From NCBI RefSeq assembly GCF_014857905.1, contig NZ_JACYXE010000018.1, positions 1-42,936 of the forward strand: a DNA stretch of 42,936 nt, given 5' to 3'. This document shows, in pieces, positions 22,066 to 29,176 of this stretch. A program made the translations under genes and the position numbers. This stretch comes from Agilicoccus flavus (GTDB taxonomy: Bacteria; Actinomycetota; Actinomycetes; Actinomycetales; Dermatophilaceae). The notes beneath the pieces are model-generated. The model was not told where the DNA came from. It made no database searches and was given only the letters and a program-made list of their open reading frames with translations. Within the stretch, counting starts at the first letter, position 1, and the number at the start of each line of letters is the position of its first letter.

Positions 22066-22884
22066 TCAGCCGTGGGCGTCGGAGCCGGGCGATCCCGCCG
22101 CCACGCGGCGCAGGTTGTCGGTCACGGCGCGGTGCCCGACGGTCTCGTAGCCGACGACGTTGACCCACGGCGCGAGCACGACGACGGCGAGCGCGTACGC
22201 GACGGGGACCCCCGCCGCGGCGAGGACGATGCCGCCGGCGAGCCCGAGCGCGACGCCCAGCGAGCCGACGACGTGCACGCGGTCCCGTCCCGGCACCAGG
22301 TGGTGGTAGAGCCAGAGCGCCGAGAGCCAGAAGACGGCGACGGGCGCCGCGGTCGTCGCGACGACCAGCGCCGGCGTGAGGTGGCCGACGCCCTCCGCGT
22401 CGTAGGCCGCGACGTGCAGACCCGCGCCGACGCCCGCGACGGCGGCCAGCAGGGGGATGTGGGCGTAGGTGAAGCTGAGCGCCCGGCCCGGGCGCCGTTC
22501 GAGGAGCCAGCCGAACGGGGCGGCGAAGTAGATCCACCACATGCCCATGGTCAGCGTCACGCCGCCGACCGCGAGCACGGCCGCGGCCACGCTCCAGCCC
22601 TGGGTCTGGATGAGCGACTGGGTGGAGACGACCGTGCCGACCACCCCCTCGCCGAGCGCGATGATGACGAGCAGCCCGTATCGCTCCGCGATGTGGTGGG
22701 CGTGCCACGGGAGGCGGCCGTGCGTGCGGTCGACCGCCCAGGGGCCGCCGACCTCGAGCGCGAAGAGGACGAGGTAGGCCGGCAGCCACACGGCGACGGG
22801 CGGGTGCAGCGGGATGAGCGCGACCCACCCGAGCTGGGCCAGCCCCACGACGAGAGCCGACGTCCGGGCCGCCGCGGCGGTCAT
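22066..22884 (-). CDS. LtrA-like membrane protein, N-terminally shortened
   Basis: A 272-residue polytopic protein with about eight hydrophobic helices. The stretch PWHAHHIAERYGLLVIIALGEGVVG near residues 59-83 is the hallmark of the bacterial low-temperature-requirement protein A family. Full-length LtrA proteins are usually 350-400 residues and begin with an ELFFDL motif and about four helices; that part is missing here. Upstream on this strand the frame stays open but is the antisense shadow of the HxlR gene, with no LtrA-like sequence. Start ATG 22884 is therefore the best choice. Either a natural short form or a gene that has lost its 5' end when the HxlR/monooxygenase unit arrived. Confidence 0.7.
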   Translation of the reverse strand: MTAAAARTSALVVGLAQLGWVALIPLHPPVAVWLPAYLVLFALEVGGPWAVDRTHGRLPWHAHHIAERYGLLVIIALGEGVVGTVVSTQSLIQTQGWSVAAAVLAVGGVTLTMGMWWIYFAAPFGWLLERRPGRALSFTYAHIPLLAAVAGVGAGLHVAAYDAEGVGHLTPALVVATTAAPVAVFWLSALWLYHHLVPGRDRVHVVGSLGVALGLAGGIVLAAAGVPVAYALAVVVLAPWVNVVGYETVGHRAVTDNLRRVAAGSPGSDAHG

Positions 22885-22985
22885 GGCGACATGGTCCACC
22901 AGAGGGGGCGGGAGCGGCCAATCTCCTTCGCGCACATCGGGCGATGCCGTGGGGACGAGGCTCCGGCCGTCGCCGGGTCGATCCC

Positions 22986-23348
22986 TCACCGCGGGGGGCG
23001 GGCCACCTCCGGGTGGGCGTGGCCGAAGTCCTTCACGGCCGCGAGGACGGGCGCGACGTCGCGGCCGGCGTCGGTGAGGCGGTAGGTGACGCTGGTCGGC
23101 GGGCCGGGGGAGACGACCCGGTGCGCGAGCCCGCGGGCGCACAGCTCCTTGAGGCGCGCCGACAGGACGCTGTCCGTCGCGCCGGGGACCGCCCGCGAGA
23201 TCTCGGAGAACCGGTCGTGCCCCGCGAGCATCGCCTCGAGGACGGCCCCCGCCCACGCGCGACCGAGCACGCCCATGACGTCCTCGACGACGGTGCACGA
23301 GGTGTCACCGGGGTGTCGCGGGTCCGGGAATCGGGCCTGGGCGTCCAT
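22986..23348 (-). CDS. HxlR-family regulator with a single N-terminal cysteine
   Basis: A 120-residue winged-helix repressor: CTVVEDVMGVLGRAWAGAVLEAML, then RFSEISRAVPGATDSVLSARLKEL, ARGLAHRVV wing and TYRLTDAGRDV. Cys18 sits just before helix 1, the position of the redox-sensing cysteine in YodB, HypR and QorR, which respond to quinones and electrophiles. It diverges from a flavin monooxygenase/FMN reductase operon, and a palindrome lies between them at 23395-23409. A role as thiol-switch repressor of the oxidoreductases is inferred from the cysteine and the layout. Start ATG 23348 with GGAGGGAG about seven bases upstream. Confidence 0.88.
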   Translation of the reverse strand: MDAQARFPDPRHPGDTSCTVVEDVMGVLGRAWAGAVLEAMLAGHDRFSEISRAVPGATDSVLSARLKELCARGLAHRVVSPGPPTSVTYRLTDAGRDVAPVLAAVKDFGHAHPEVARPPR

Positions 23349-23394
23349 CGTGTCGGCTCCCTCCTCGGATCGGTCTGACTCGCTGGCGAAGCTA

Positions 23395-23417
23395 CTAGGA
23401 ATATCCTAGCGCCTAGG
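23395..23417. promoter_or_regulatory. Candidate HxlR operator CTAGGA-ATA-TCCTAG plus CCTAGG
   Basis: A palindrome with exact six-base arms at 23395-23409 is followed two bases later by CCTAGG (23412-23417), itself palindromic, giving three helically phased TAGG/CCTA half-sites. It is AT-richer than its surroundings and lies 47 bp from one start and 48 bp from the other in the divergent promoter region, so it fits an operator controlling both directions. Confidence 0.6.
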
Positions 23418-23464
23418 TTGTTGATAGTGGCGTACCCGAGGGATCTAAACCGAGGAGGACCCCC

Positions 23465-24559
23465 ATGCAGTTCGGCATCTTCACCGTCGGCGACGTCACG
23501 ACCGACCCGGTGACCGGCCACACGCCCACCGAGCACGAGCGGATCAAGGCGCAGGTCGAGATCGCCCAGCGGGCCGACGAGGTGGGTCTCGACGTCGTCG
23601 CCTTCGGCCAGCATCACAACCCGCCGTTCGTCGCGTCGGCGCCCACCACGACGATGGCGTACGTCGCGGCGCAGACGAAGAACATCATGCTCTCGACGTC
23701 GACGACCCTCATCACGACGACGGACCCCGTGCGCATCGCCGAGGACTACGGCACCCTGCAGCACCTCACGGACGGCCGGATGGACCTCATGCTCGGCCGC
23801 GGCAACACCGGCCCGGTGTACCCGTGGTTCGGCAAGGACATCCGCGACGGCATCGAGCTCGCGGTAGAGAACTACGCGCTGCTGCACCGCCTGTGGCGCG
23901 AGGACGTCGTGACGTGGCAGGGCCGGCACCGCACGCCGCTGCAGTCGTTCACGGCGACCCCGCGGCCGCTCGACGGGGTGCCGCCGTTCGTGTGGCACGG
24001 GTCGATCCGCAGTCCCGAGATCGCGGAGCAGGCCGCGTACTACGGGGACGGCTTCTTCCACAACCACATCTTCTGGCCCCCGGAGCACACGCGGGAGATG
24101 GTGGAGCTGTACCGCAGCCGGTTCGAGCACTACGGGCACGGGTCCGCCGACCAGGCCATCGTCGGCCTGGGCGGGCAGGTGTTCATGAACAAGAACAGCC
24201 AGGACGCGATCCGGGAGTTCCGCCCCTACTTCGACCACGCGCCCGTCTACGGCGGCGGGCCGAGTCTCGAGACGTTCATGCGTGAGACGCCGCTCACGGT
24301 CGGCAGCCCCGACCAGGTGATCGAGCGCACGCTCGGTTTCCGCGACTACGCCGGCGACTACCAGCGCCAACTGTTCCTGCTCGACCACGCGGGCCTCCCG
24401 CTGAAGACCGTCCTCGAGCAGATCGACCTGCTGGGCGAGCACGTCGTGCCGGTGCTCCGCCGCGAGTTCGACGCGTTGCGCCCGGCGCACGTGCCGGAGG
24501 CGCCGACGCACGCCTCGCTCGTCGCCGCCCGCGGCGCGCAGGCGGCCGCCCCCGCCTGA
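23465..24559 (+). CDS. LLM-class flavin-dependent oxidoreductase
   Basis: A 364-residue luciferase-like monooxygenase using reduced FMN. Seen: MQFGIFTVGDVTTDP at the N-terminus, EVGLDVVAFGQHHN with the conserved histidines near 56-57, NIMLSTSTTLITTTDPVRIAEDYGTLQHLTDGRMDLMLGRGNTG in outline (about 80-122), and WHGSIRSPEIAEQAAYYGDGFF. The GRGNTGPVYPWFG segment marks a group common in actinomycetes beside an FMN reductase of the CE1758/CE1759 kind. Start ATG 23465 with GAGGAGG seven bases upstream. The next gene supplies reduced FMN, so together they form a two-component monooxygenase. Substrate unknown. Confidence 0.92.
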   Translation: MQFGIFTVGDVTTDPVTGHTPTEHERIKAQVEIAQRADEVGLDVVAFGQHHNPPFVASAPTTTMAYVAAQTKNIMLSTSTTLITTTDPVRIAEDYGTLQHLTDGRMDLMLGRGNTGPVYPWFGKDIRDGIELAVENYALLHRLWREDVVTWQGRHRTPLQSFTATPRPLDGVPPFVWHGSIRSPEIAEQAAYYGDGFFHNHIFWPPEHTREMVELYRSRFEHYGHGSADQAIVGLGGQVFMNKNSQDAIREFRPYFDHAPVYGGGPSLETFMRETPLTVGSPDQVIERTLGFRDYAGDYQRQLFLLDHAGLPLKTVLEQIDLLGEHVVPVLRREFDALRPAHVPEAPTHASLVAARGAQAAAPA

Positions 24560-24577
24560 TCGCCCGTCCGCCCCGCG

Positions 24578-24612
24578 CCGCGGGAACCGCTTGACAGGAA
24601 CGGTTCCCGCGG
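24578..24612 (+). terminator. Perfect 12 bp stem-loop between monooxygenase and reductase genes
   Basis: Arms CCGCGGGAACCG and CGGTTCCCGCGG pair without mismatch around an 11-base loop CTTGACAGGAA. It begins 18 bases after one stop and ends 37 before the next start, both genes on the same strand. It could be a terminator that lowers reductase expression. The loop carries an exact TTGACA -35, but no good -10 lies 17 bp downstream. Confidence 0.6.
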
Positions 24613-24648
24613 TGGGCCCACCCCTTCGACCACCCCCGAGGAGTCCTC

Positions 24649-25281
24649 ATGACCTACGTCCTGACCGTCGTCACCGCCGGTCTTCGCACACCCAGCTCGA
24701 CGCGGCTGCTGGCCGACCGCCTCGCGCAGGCGTCCGGCGACGCCCTCCGGCGCCGCGGGCCCGACGTCGACGTCGAGGTCCGGGTCGTCGAGGTGCGCGA
24801 CCACGCGCACCCCGTCGCCGACGCCCTGCTGACCGGGTTCCCGACCGGCGCGCTCCGGTCCGCCCTGGCCGACGTCGCCGAGGCGGACGCGCTCGTGGTC
24901 GTCTCCCCGACGTTCCAGGGCTCGTACAGCGGCCTGTTCAAGTCCTTCGTCGACCTCGTCGAGCCGGGCGTGCTGCGCGGGACGCCGGTGCTGCTCGCGG
25001 CCACCGGCGGCTCCGAGCGGCACTCGCTCGTCGTCGAGCACGCGCTGCGCCCGCTCTTCGCCTACCTCGGCGCGGTCGGGGTGCCGACGGGCGTCTACGC
25101 CGCCACCGCCGACTTCGGCGGGGACGGCAGCGCGGCCCTCGACGAGCGGATCGCCCGCGCCGCCGGCGAGCTCGCCGCCCTGACCGGCGGCGGTGCCCCC
25201 CGCCCGGCGCGGCGCGACGAGTTCGCACAGGTCACGCCGTTCGAGCAGCTGCTCGCCCGGGCCGGCGCCGCCGGCCGCTGA
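24649..25281 (+). CDS. NADPH-dependent FMN reductase
   Basis: A 210-residue flavodoxin-like reductase that would supply FMNH2 to the LLM enzyme upstream. Seen: TVVTAGLRTPSSTRLLADRLA at the N-terminus (the phosphate-binding loop with serines and threonines), ALVVVSPTFQGSYSGLFKSFVDLV near 82-105 contacting the flavin ring, and LLAATGGSERHSLVVEHALRPLFAYLGA. This matches the CE1759-type FMN reductases found next to LLM monooxygenases. Start ATG 24649 after GAGGAG at 24638-24643. A strong hairpin separates it from the upstream gene. Confidence 0.9.
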   Translation: MTYVLTVVTAGLRTPSSTRLLADRLAQASGDALRRRGPDVDVEVRVVEVRDHAHPVADALLTGFPTGALRSALADVAEADALVVVSPTFQGSYSGLFKSFVDLVEPGVLRGTPVLLAATGGSERHSLVVEHALRPLFAYLGAVGVPTGVYAATADFGGDGSAALDERIARAAGELAALTGGGAPRPARRDEFAQVTPFEQLLARAGAAGR

Positions 25282-25345
25282 ACCGTGACCCGTCTCTTCC
25301 CCGGCGCCTCGCCCCGCGGCGCCGACCGGGCCTGAAGGAGGACCC

Positions 25346-25666
25346 ATGATCGAGGAGTTCGACCGGTACACCTACGCGACCCGTCTGTTCGACGAGCGTC
25401 GCCACGCCGCGGCCGCCCGCGAGCTCGAGGGCGTCGTCGCGGCCGCGGACGGGCCCGGGGTCGGCGACGCGCCGCTGCTCCTGGCCCGCGCCTACTACCA
25501 CTCGGCGCAGCTCGCGCGCGCGGAGGCGGCCGCCACCGCCCTCGTCGACCGGGATCCCACCGACGGCCACGCCATGCTCCTGCTCGCGCGCACGCTCCAG
25601 CGGCAGGGCCGCCCGGAGCGGGCCGAGCCGTGGCACCGGCGGGCGCAGGCCCTCGGGGTGGAGTGA
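25346..25666 (+). CDS. Small tetratricopeptide-repeat protein
   Basis: A 106-residue, wholly helical protein. Two to two-and-a-half TPR units are visible: YATRLFDERRHAAAARELEGVV (about 9-30), LLLARAYYHSAQLARAEAAATALVDRDPTD (45-74) and AMLLLARTLQRQGRPERAEPWHRRA (76-100), with the usual small residues at positions 8 and 20 and Pro at 32. TPRs mediate protein-protein contacts. Start ATG 25346 has AAGGAGG five bases upstream. It follows the FMN reductase by 64 bases on the same strand and may share its transcript. No specific partner can be named. Confidence 0.8.
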   Translation: MIEEFDRYTYATRLFDERRHAAAARELEGVVAAADGPGVGDAPLLLARAYYHSAQLARAEAAATALVDRDPTDGHAMLLLARTLQRQGRPERAEPWHRRAQALGVE

Positions 25667-25740
25667 GGCCCGGCCGGCGGGCGGCAGGCACCGCTGTGGT
25701 CGGCACCGTCGGCGGGAGGGCGCCGTCGCGTCGGCGGGGC

Positions 25741-25746
25741 TACGGT
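25741..25746 (+). promoter_or_regulatory. -10 element for the acidic protein gene
   Basis: TACGGT matches the TAnnnT -10 seen before several genes in this window. Transcription would start near 25753, leaving a 35-base leader that contains the strong ribosome site AGAAGGAGA at 25772-25780. Confidence 0.45.
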
Positions 25747-25787
25747 GAGCCCACGACCGATTGGCGACGTAGAGAAGGAGATCCACG

Positions 25788-26102
25788 ATGAGCGACACCT
25801 CCTCCGACCAGGCCCCCGCACAGGACATCGCCGAGCAGGCCACCCGGGACGCGAACGACGGCGAGACGTCGACCACCGCGCCCACCTCGGGCGCGGCGGA
25901 CCCGGGCCAGGCCTCCGACGAGGCGTCCGGCGCCGACGAGGGCTCCGCCGCCGGAGGTGCGGGTGGCGGCAGCGCCGACGTCGAGGGCGATGACGCCGGG
26001 GGCAGCGGCAACGGCACCGACGCCGACGACGGCGCGGCCGGCCCCGCCGAGGAGCTCGACCCCGGCGACGACGACCTCACGACGACGGCCGCCGTCGAGT
26101 AG
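25788..26102 (+). CDS. Highly acidic, disordered small protein
   Basis: A 104-residue protein made almost only of Asp, Glu, Ala, Gly, Ser and Thr. It has one Arg, no Lys, no Cys, no aromatic residue and only the initiating Met, so it cannot form a normal folded core and should be very soluble and strongly negative. There is no signal peptide or membrane segment. The excellent ribosome site and a promoter-like TACGGT, together with a strong terminator 47 bases after the stop, argue that it is a real and well-expressed gene. Possible roles, all speculative, are nucleoid or ribosome mimicry, ion buffering or desiccation protection. I do not recognise a family. Confidence 0.65.
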   Translation: MSDTSSDQAPAQDIAEQATRDANDGETSTTAPTSGAADPGQASDEASGADEGSAAGGAGGGSADVEGDDAGGSGNGTDADDGAAGPAEELDPGDDDLTTTAAVE

Positions 26103-26148
26103 GGCGCCGGGCCCGGCGTCCGTCGAGGGACACGACGACACGACGACG

Positions 26149-26179
26149 GCGGCGGAGGTGGGTCACCCACCTCCGCCGC
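26149..26179. terminator. Strong bidirectional terminator
   Basis: Arms GCGGCGGAGGTGGG and CCCACCTCCGCCGC form a perfect 14 bp stem around TCA. It lies between two convergent genes, 47 bp past one stop and 20 bp past the other. No T tract, as usual at this GC content. Confidence 0.75.
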
Positions 26180-26199
26180 TGTCGCGCGTCCCCGTCCGG

Positions 26200-27357
26200 T
26201 CAGGCGAGCGCGGCGTCCGAGGTGTCCGGCGTCCGGGTGTCCTCGTCGGCGCGCCACAGGGCCTCGACCTCGGCCGCGACGGCCTCGGCGACCTCCCGCG
26301 TGGAGGCGCTCCCACCGATGTCGCGGGTCTTCACGCCCCGGCCGGTGACGTTCTCGATCGCCGCCTCGACGACGCGGGCGGCGTCCGGGTGGCCGAGGTG
26401 CTCGAGCATGAGCGCACCGCTGCTGATCGTGCCGATCGGGTTGCAGATGCCCTGGCCCGCGATGTCGGGGGCCGACCCGTGGACCGGCTCGAACATGCTG
26501 GGGAAACGACGCTCCGGGTTGATGTTCGCGCTCGCGGCCAGTCCCAGGCTGCCGGCGAGGGCGGAGCCGAGGTCGGAGAGGATGTCGGCGTTGAGGTTGG
26601 AGGCGACGACGACCGACAGGTCCTCGGGTTTGAGCACGAACTTGGCGCTCATGGCGTCGACGAGCACGCTCTCGGTCTCCACGTCGGGGTAGTCGGCGGC
26701 GACGCGGGCGAAGACCTCGTCCCACAGCACCATCCCGTACTGCTGGGCGTTGGACTTCGTCACGCTGCTCACCTTCTTCACCTCGCGGGTCCGGGCGAGG
26801 TCGAACGCGTACCGCATGATGCGCTCGCAGCCCTTCTCGGTGAACAGCGAGCTCTGGATCGCGACCTCGTTGCCGGGGCCGCGGCCGGCGAGGTTGCGCC
26901 CGCCGAGGCCGGCGTACTCGCCCTCGCTGTTCTCGCGGACGCACACCCAGTCGAGCTGCGTGTCGTCGGCCTTGCGCAGCGGGCTGAGCACACCGGGCAG
27001 GAAGCGGACCGGGCGGATGTTGGCCCACTGGTCGAAGTTCTGGGTGATGTTGAGCCGCAGGCCCCACAGGCTGACGTCGTCCCGGACGTTCTCCCAGCCG
27101 ACGGCGCCGAAGTAGATGGCGTCGAAGGGCTTGAGCGTCTCGAGACCGTCCTCCGGCATCATCCGGCCGTGCTGGGCGTAGTACTCGCTGCCCCAGTCGA
27201 ACTCGGTCCAGTCGAAGGAGAAGTCGCCGGCGATCTTGGCCACGACGTCGAGGACGTGGCGGCCCGCGTCGATCACCTCGATGCCGACACCGTCGGCGGG
27301 GATCGCGGCGATGCGGTGCGTCGTCGGGGCGGCCGGGCTGGTGGTGGTGGAGGTCAT
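26200..27357 (-). CDS. dmlA: D-malate/tartrate dehydrogenase
   Basis: A 385-residue enzyme of the isocitrate/isopropylmalate dehydrogenase family, tartrate dehydrogenase/D-malate dehydrogenase group, which oxidatively decarboxylates D-malate to pyruvate (and acts on tartrate) with NAD+. Seen: the N-terminal IPADGVGIEVIDAG nucleotide strand, GAVGWENVRDDVSLWGLRLNITQNFDQWANIRPVRFLPGV pattern with DDVSLWGLRL typical of this subgroup rather than LeuB, the RENSEGEY loop, VKKVSSVTKSNAQ, the metal-binding Asp of VDAMS and SNLNADILSDLGSALAGSLGLAAS, and FEPVHGSAPDIAG near the C-terminus. Start ATG 27357 with AGGAG upstream. A LysR-like box at 27418-27467 links it to the transporter and regulator genes that follow. 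Confidence 0.88.
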   Translation of the reverse strand: MTSTTTSPAAPTTHRIAAIPADGVGIEVIDAGRHVLDVVAKIAGDFSFDWTEFDWGSEYYAQHGRMMPEDGLETLKPFDAIYFGAVGWENVRDDVSLWGLRLNITQNFDQWANIRPVRFLPGVLSPLRKADDTQLDWVCVRENSEGEYAGLGGRNLAGRGPGNEVAIQSSLFTEKGCERIMRYAFDLARTREVKKVSSVTKSNAQQYGMVLWDEVFARVAADYPDVETESVLVDAMSAKFVLKPEDLSVVVASNLNADILSDLGSALAGSLGLAASANINPERRFPSMFEPVHGSAPDIAGQGICNPIGTISSGALMLEHLGHPDAARVVEAAIENVTGRGVKTRDIGGSASTREVAEAVAAEVEALWRADEDTRTPDTSDAALA

Positions 27358-27417
27358 GGATGCTCCTGGAGATCGGGGGTGGCGCGGGCGATGTCGCCAG
27401 TCAATCGCGGGCAGTTC

Positions 27418-27467
27418 GCATAGGTCCAAGACCGATCGGCGATGCGGTCGATCGGCTCGGCCTATGC
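27418..27467. promoter_or_regulatory. LysR-type operator upstream of dmlA
   Basis: Seen: GCATAGG (27418-27424) and its inverse CCTATGC (27461-27467) enclose the near-palindrome ATAGGTC-CAA-GACCGAT (27420-27436, one mismatch). The 15-mer GTCCAAGACCGATCG (27424-27438) recurs with one change at 29137-29151, in front of the divergent LysR and DASS transporter genes, and GCATAGG also recurs there. The shared boxes imply that the LysR protein at 29177 controls dmlA too. Confidence 0.6.
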
Positions 27468-27474
27468 AACCGGG

Positions 27475-29085
27475 TCAGACGAGTCCGACGAGGCCGGCGA
27501 CGATGGGCAGGAAGATGATGATGAGGATCGCGCCGATGATGTCGAAGCTGATGCCGGAGCGGATCATCCGGGTGATGGGGACGACCCCGGACCCGTAGAC
27601 GATGGCGTTCTGCGGCGTCGAGACGGGCAGCATGAACCCGAACGAGGCCCCGAACGTCGCCGCGAGGGCGGGCACGAAGGGGTCGAGGCCCGCCGCCGTC
27701 GCCAACGGGATGATGATGGGCACCGTCACGGCCGCGGCCGCCGTGTTGCTCGTCGTCTCGGAGATGAGGATGGCGAGCAGGACCGCGAAGACCGTCAGCG
27801 CGAACGGTGTGGTGACGCCGAACGTGCTCGCCGCGCCCTTGCCGATCGTCTCGGCGAGGCCGGTGTCGTCCAGCAGCGCACCGAAGATGATGCCGGTGCC
27901 GAAGAGGATGATCGTGCCCCAGTCGATCTTGGCGGCCTCCTCCCACGACATCGTGAAGCGCCGCTCCGACCAGTCGACGGGCAGCATGAAGAGCAGGCAG
28001 GCGCCCGCGACGGCGACGATGCCCTCGTTGAGGCGGCCGGCCACGGCCTCGGCCACCGCGTGGTCGTCCCCGAGGATGACGTTGAGGATCGACGGCAGCA
28101 GCCACCCGACGACGGTGAACGTGAACGCGATGATCGTGTTCCGCTCGGCGCGCGAGAGCGGTCCGAGGTGCCGCTTCTGCTCGGCCAGGTACTCGCCGAC
28201 GCCCTCGAGCTTGCGCACCTCGGGCTTGTTGATGAGCGTGAGGATGATCGCCAGCGCGACGAACATGACGGCGCAGATGGGGAAGGCGATGGCGAACCAC
28301 TGCCCGAAGTCGATGGTCTTGCCGGTCGCCTCCTCGATGAGGCCGCGGCCGATGAGGTTGGGCGGGGATCCCACCGGGGTGAGCAGGCCGCCGACGCTCG
28401 CGGAGTAGGCGAGCATGAGCATGAACGCCGTCGCGATGCGCAGCTTCGTCGGGTCGAAGCCGGGCTCGACGAGGCCGCGCTCCTGCAGGAGCCGCGCGAT
28501 GACCGCGACGATGCCGATGGCGGTCGGCAGGAGCATCGCGACCGTCGCCGTGTTCGAGACGAACGCCGAGAGCAGACACGTGACGCCGCCGAAGGCGAGG
28601 AGCACCCGCATCGTCGTCTTGCCGACGCCCGGCAGGCCCAGCAGCCAGAACGCGATCCGCCGCGCGACGCCGTGCTGCATCATCGCCTGCGCGAGGATGA
28701 ACGCCCCGATGAACGTGAACACGGTCGTCGAACCGAACGGCTTGAGCACGTCGGCGGCCTTGGCCACGCCGAGGAAGACGATGGCGGCGACGCCGATGAG
28801 TCCCCCGATCGGGATCGGGACGGGCTCGGTGATCCACAGGACGATGACGCCGAGGAGGACGGCGGCGAGCGTCTGCTGCGTGCCGTCCATGCCGAGCGGC
28901 AGGAAGAAGAAGACGATCGCCACGAGCGGGGCGAGGAACCAGCCGCTCGTCTGCCGAATGCGTTCGACCCGCTCCTCGGTGTCGCTGAGGCGCTCGGACC
29001 CGAGCGCGTCGCGGTTGCCCAGCAGGACGGCTTCGACGTCGGTCCAGCCCTCGCGTGAGCGCTGCGTCGGTGAATCGGTGGCCAC
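27475..29085 (-). CDS. DASS-family Na+/dicarboxylate symporter (SLC13)
   Basis: A 536-residue inner-membrane carrier of the divalent anion:sodium symporter family. After a 45-residue hydrophilic head there are about eleven helices. Both conserved Ser-Asn-Thr motifs, which bind Na+ and the substrate carboxylate, are present: LLSAFVSNTATVAM and SETTSNTAAAAV, as is the ITEPVPIPIGGLIG segment. Members import malate, tartrate, succinate or citrate. GTG 29085 is the start, preceded by GAGGAGG. It ends 118 bp before dmlA on the same strand, with its own LysR box in between, so dmlA may be transcribed both separately and by read-through. Together the genes import and oxidise a C4 hydroxy-dicarboxylate. 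Confidence 0.9.
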   Translation of the reverse strand: MATDSPTQRSREGWTDVEAVLLGNRDALGSERLSDTEERVERIRQTSGWFLAPLVAIVFFFLPLGMDGTQQTLAAVLLGVIVLWITEPVPIPIGGLIGVAAIVFLGVAKAADVLKPFGSTTVFTFIGAFILAQAMMQHGVARRIAFWLLGLPGVGKTTMRVLLAFGGVTCLLSAFVSNTATVAMLLPTAIGIVAVIARLLQERGLVEPGFDPTKLRIATAFMLMLAYSASVGGLLTPVGSPPNLIGRGLIEEATGKTIDFGQWFAIAFPICAVMFVALAIILTLINKPEVRKLEGVGEYLAEQKRHLGPLSRAERNTIIAFTFTVVGWLLPSILNVILGDDHAVAEAVAGRLNEGIVAVAGACLLFMLPVDWSERRFTMSWEEAAKIDWGTIILFGTGIIFGALLDDTGLAETIGKGAASTFGVTTPFALTVFAVLLAILISETTSNTAAAAVTVPIIIPLATAAGLDPFVPALAATFGASFGFMLPVSTPQNAIVYGSGVVPITRMIRSGISFDIIGAILIIIFLPIVAGLVGLV

Positions 29086-29136
29086 GGTGCCTCCTCGATC
29101 GGTGTCCGGTCACCCTGACCTCTGCAGGTCGTTCGT

Positions 29137-29170
29137 GTCCAAGACCGGTCGACTCTGCGCCGCATAGGCT
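29137..29170. promoter_or_regulatory. LysR-type operator and leaderless promoter between the DASS and lysR genes
   Basis: GTCCAAGACCGGTCG (29137-29151) matches the dmlA box at 14 of 15 positions, and GCATAGG (29162-29168) is repeated as well. TAGGCT (29165-29170) followed by six bases and ATG 29177 is a leaderless-type -10 for lysR, overlapped by the GCATAGG element, which suggests autorepression. Confidence 0.6.
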
Positions 29171-29176
29171 CTCGCT

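Noticed and set aside
27442-29058. A 538-codon plus-strand frame rich in Asp, Glu and Arg
   Set aside because: It is the exact antisense of the DASS carrier and has no family motif or ribosome site.
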